This document shows, piece by piece, positions 63,324-64,000 of a stretch of DNA of 64,000 bases (its first letter is position 1; each line of letters opens with the position of its first letter). Below the pieces are notes generated by a model that searched no databases, was not told where the DNA came from, and worked only from the letters and a program-made list of their open reading frames with translations. Made by a program: the position numbers and the translations under genes. The DNA is from Haloferax sp. Atlit-12N (GTDB taxonomy: Archaea; Halobacteriota; Halobacteria; Halobacteriales; Haloferacaceae): assembly GCF_003383095.1 (NCBI RefSeq), contig NZ_PSYW01000003.1:310001-374000 (forward strand), in the 5' to 3' direction.

Positions 63324-63947
63324 ATGGCCACTCGGACAGACCCGTACAGACAGCTACGGTTCATCCTCGAAATCGGAGGACTCGTGACCGCCGGTTTCAG
63401 CCGCTGTGACCTTCCGTCGGCGACCTCGGCGGTCGTCGAATACCGCGAGGGGGCGGACCCGCCGACGCCGCGGAAACTTCCCGGACTGAACGAGTACGGG
63501 CCGCTCGTGCTCGAAGTTGGCGTGACAGACCGGTCGCTCGAACTGTCCGAGTGGCGGACGCTCGTCGAACAGGGCCGGATGGACGAGGCACGGCGGGACG
63601 CCGCGGTCGTGTTGCTGGACGCGACGGGCAACCCCGCCGCTCGCTGGGTCTTCCGCGAGGCGTGGCCCTCGAAGTACGACGCGCCCCGATTGGACGCGAT
63701 GGCCTCCGAAGTCGCCGTCGAGCGCCTCGTCGTCGTCCACGAGGGCTTCGCCCGCGTCGCGGTCGAAACCGGTGACGACGAGGACGACGAGAGTGAGAAC
63801 GATACCGAGGACACCGAGAGCGATGGTGGTACCACCCCGTCACTGCCGGACCTCGACTTCCCGGTCGGCGAGGGACTGCCGCAGGGCATCGACGAACCGC
63901 GACTGAAAGTGAGTCGCGCCGGTGATGAGGAGTCCGACGAGACGTGA
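63324..63947 (+). CDS. Tail-tube-like protein of a contractile injection system / phage tail
   Basis: This 207-aa protein matches the tail-tube family of contractile injection systems (T4 gp19 / Pvc1-like). It has YRQLRFILEIGGLVTAGFSRCDL at the N-terminus, then VEYREGADPPTPRKLPGL, NEYGPLVLEVGVTD, AAVVLLDATGNPAARWVF, EAWPSKYDAPRLDAMASEVAVERL and VVVHEGFARV. The order of segments is that of the family. The C-terminal 50 residues are an acidic extension (Asp/Glu/Ser) not normal for tube proteins, possibly a haloarchaeal adaptation. Its stop overlaps the next start (GTGA), so it begins an operon running off the window. Confidence 0.85.
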   Translation: MATRTDPYRQLRFILEIGGLVTAGFSRCDLPSATSAVVEYREGADPPTPRKLPGLNEYGPLVLEVGVTDRSLELSEWRTLVEQGRMDEARRDAAVVLLDATGNPAARWVFREAWPSKYDAPRLDAMASEVAVERLVVVHEGFARVAVETGDDEDDESENDTEDTESDGGTTPSLPDLDFPVGEGLPQGIDEPRLKVSRAGDEESDET

Positions 63948-64000
63948 CCGCGACCGAGCCCGACCCCTACGGCGCACACCGGTTTCGGGTCCGATGCGAC
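63944..64000 (+). CDS. Second tail-tube-like protein, 5' part only (cut by window edge)
   Basis: GTG at 63944 overlaps the TGA of the previous gene and opens a frame to the window end. The 19 visible residues (MTATEPDPYGAHRFRVRCD) contain DPY-x3-RFRV-x2-D, matching the start of tube proteins, where a DP-rich segment precedes the FxV strand. Paired tube genes are normal at the head of contractile injection clusters. Confidence 0.6.
   Translation, partial: MTATEPDPYGAHRFRVRCD

Overview
The window reads as a haloarchaeon, most likely a Haloferax-like member of the Haloferacales. Coding DNA is GC-rich with acidic proteins. Exported proteins carry twin-arginine signals, several with a lipobox. 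Many genes have a TATA-like element about 28 nt upstream of the start codon, as expected for leaderless archaeal mRNAs. No rRNA, tRNA, CRISPR or transposase was recognised.

From 1 to about 48 kb the window is almost entirely a pectin / uronic-acid catabolic region. At 0.1-7.1 kb are glucarate dehydratase, a DapA-family 5-dehydro-4-deoxyglucarate dehydratase and a 2-oxoglutarate-semialdehyde dehydrogenase, together a route from glucarate to 2-oxoglutarate. An IclR regulator and an orphan sugar-binding lipoprotein lie beside them. At 7.2-12.9 kb a minus-strand set encodes mannonate dehydratase, a ThuA-like protein, a large unrecognised protein and a second DapA-family enzyme. At 13-20 kb a plus-strand set encodes a Gfo/Idh/MocA oxidoreductase, two enolase-superfamily dehydratases, a universal stress protein, a GH4 glycosidase and an F420-type oxidoreductase. 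At 20-26.9 kb are ThuA-like and CBM9-like genes, a three-gene altronate/galactarate-dehydratase-type (UxaA) operon, an MFS transporter and another Gfo/Idh/MocA gene.

At 27-48 kb are two Tat-exported PL1-type pectate lyases, an Opp/Dpp-type importer with a fused permease, an esterase, an intracellular GH28 polygalacturonase, a LarA-like protein, three more Gfo/Idh/MocA genes and a second IclR regulator. The inferred logic is: lyases cut pectate outside the cell, the ABC importer takes up oligogalacturonides, esterase/GH28/GH4 finish them in the cytoplasm, and dehydratases, oxidoreductases and DapA-family enzymes feed central metabolism.

From 49 to 59 kb the content is more general: a Ugp/Mal-type ABC transporter with a glycerophosphodiester phosphodiesterase, an inositol-monophosphatase family enzyme, biotin synthase and a GH3 glycosidase. 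At 59.2-63.1 kb is a copper-handling group: SHOCT membrane protein, Met/His-rich secreted protein, membrane-anchored winged-helix regulator and CopB-type ATPase. The last 0.7 kb opens what looks like a contractile injection system: a tail-tube-like protein overlapping by 4 nt the start of a second one that is cut by the window edge.

The points most worth following are the tail-tube gene pair at the right edge, two UxaA-like subunits that have lost complementary halves of the family's motifs, and a 17-bp palindrome (GTTCCC-N5-GGGAAC) found only in gaps next to uronate and pectin genes.
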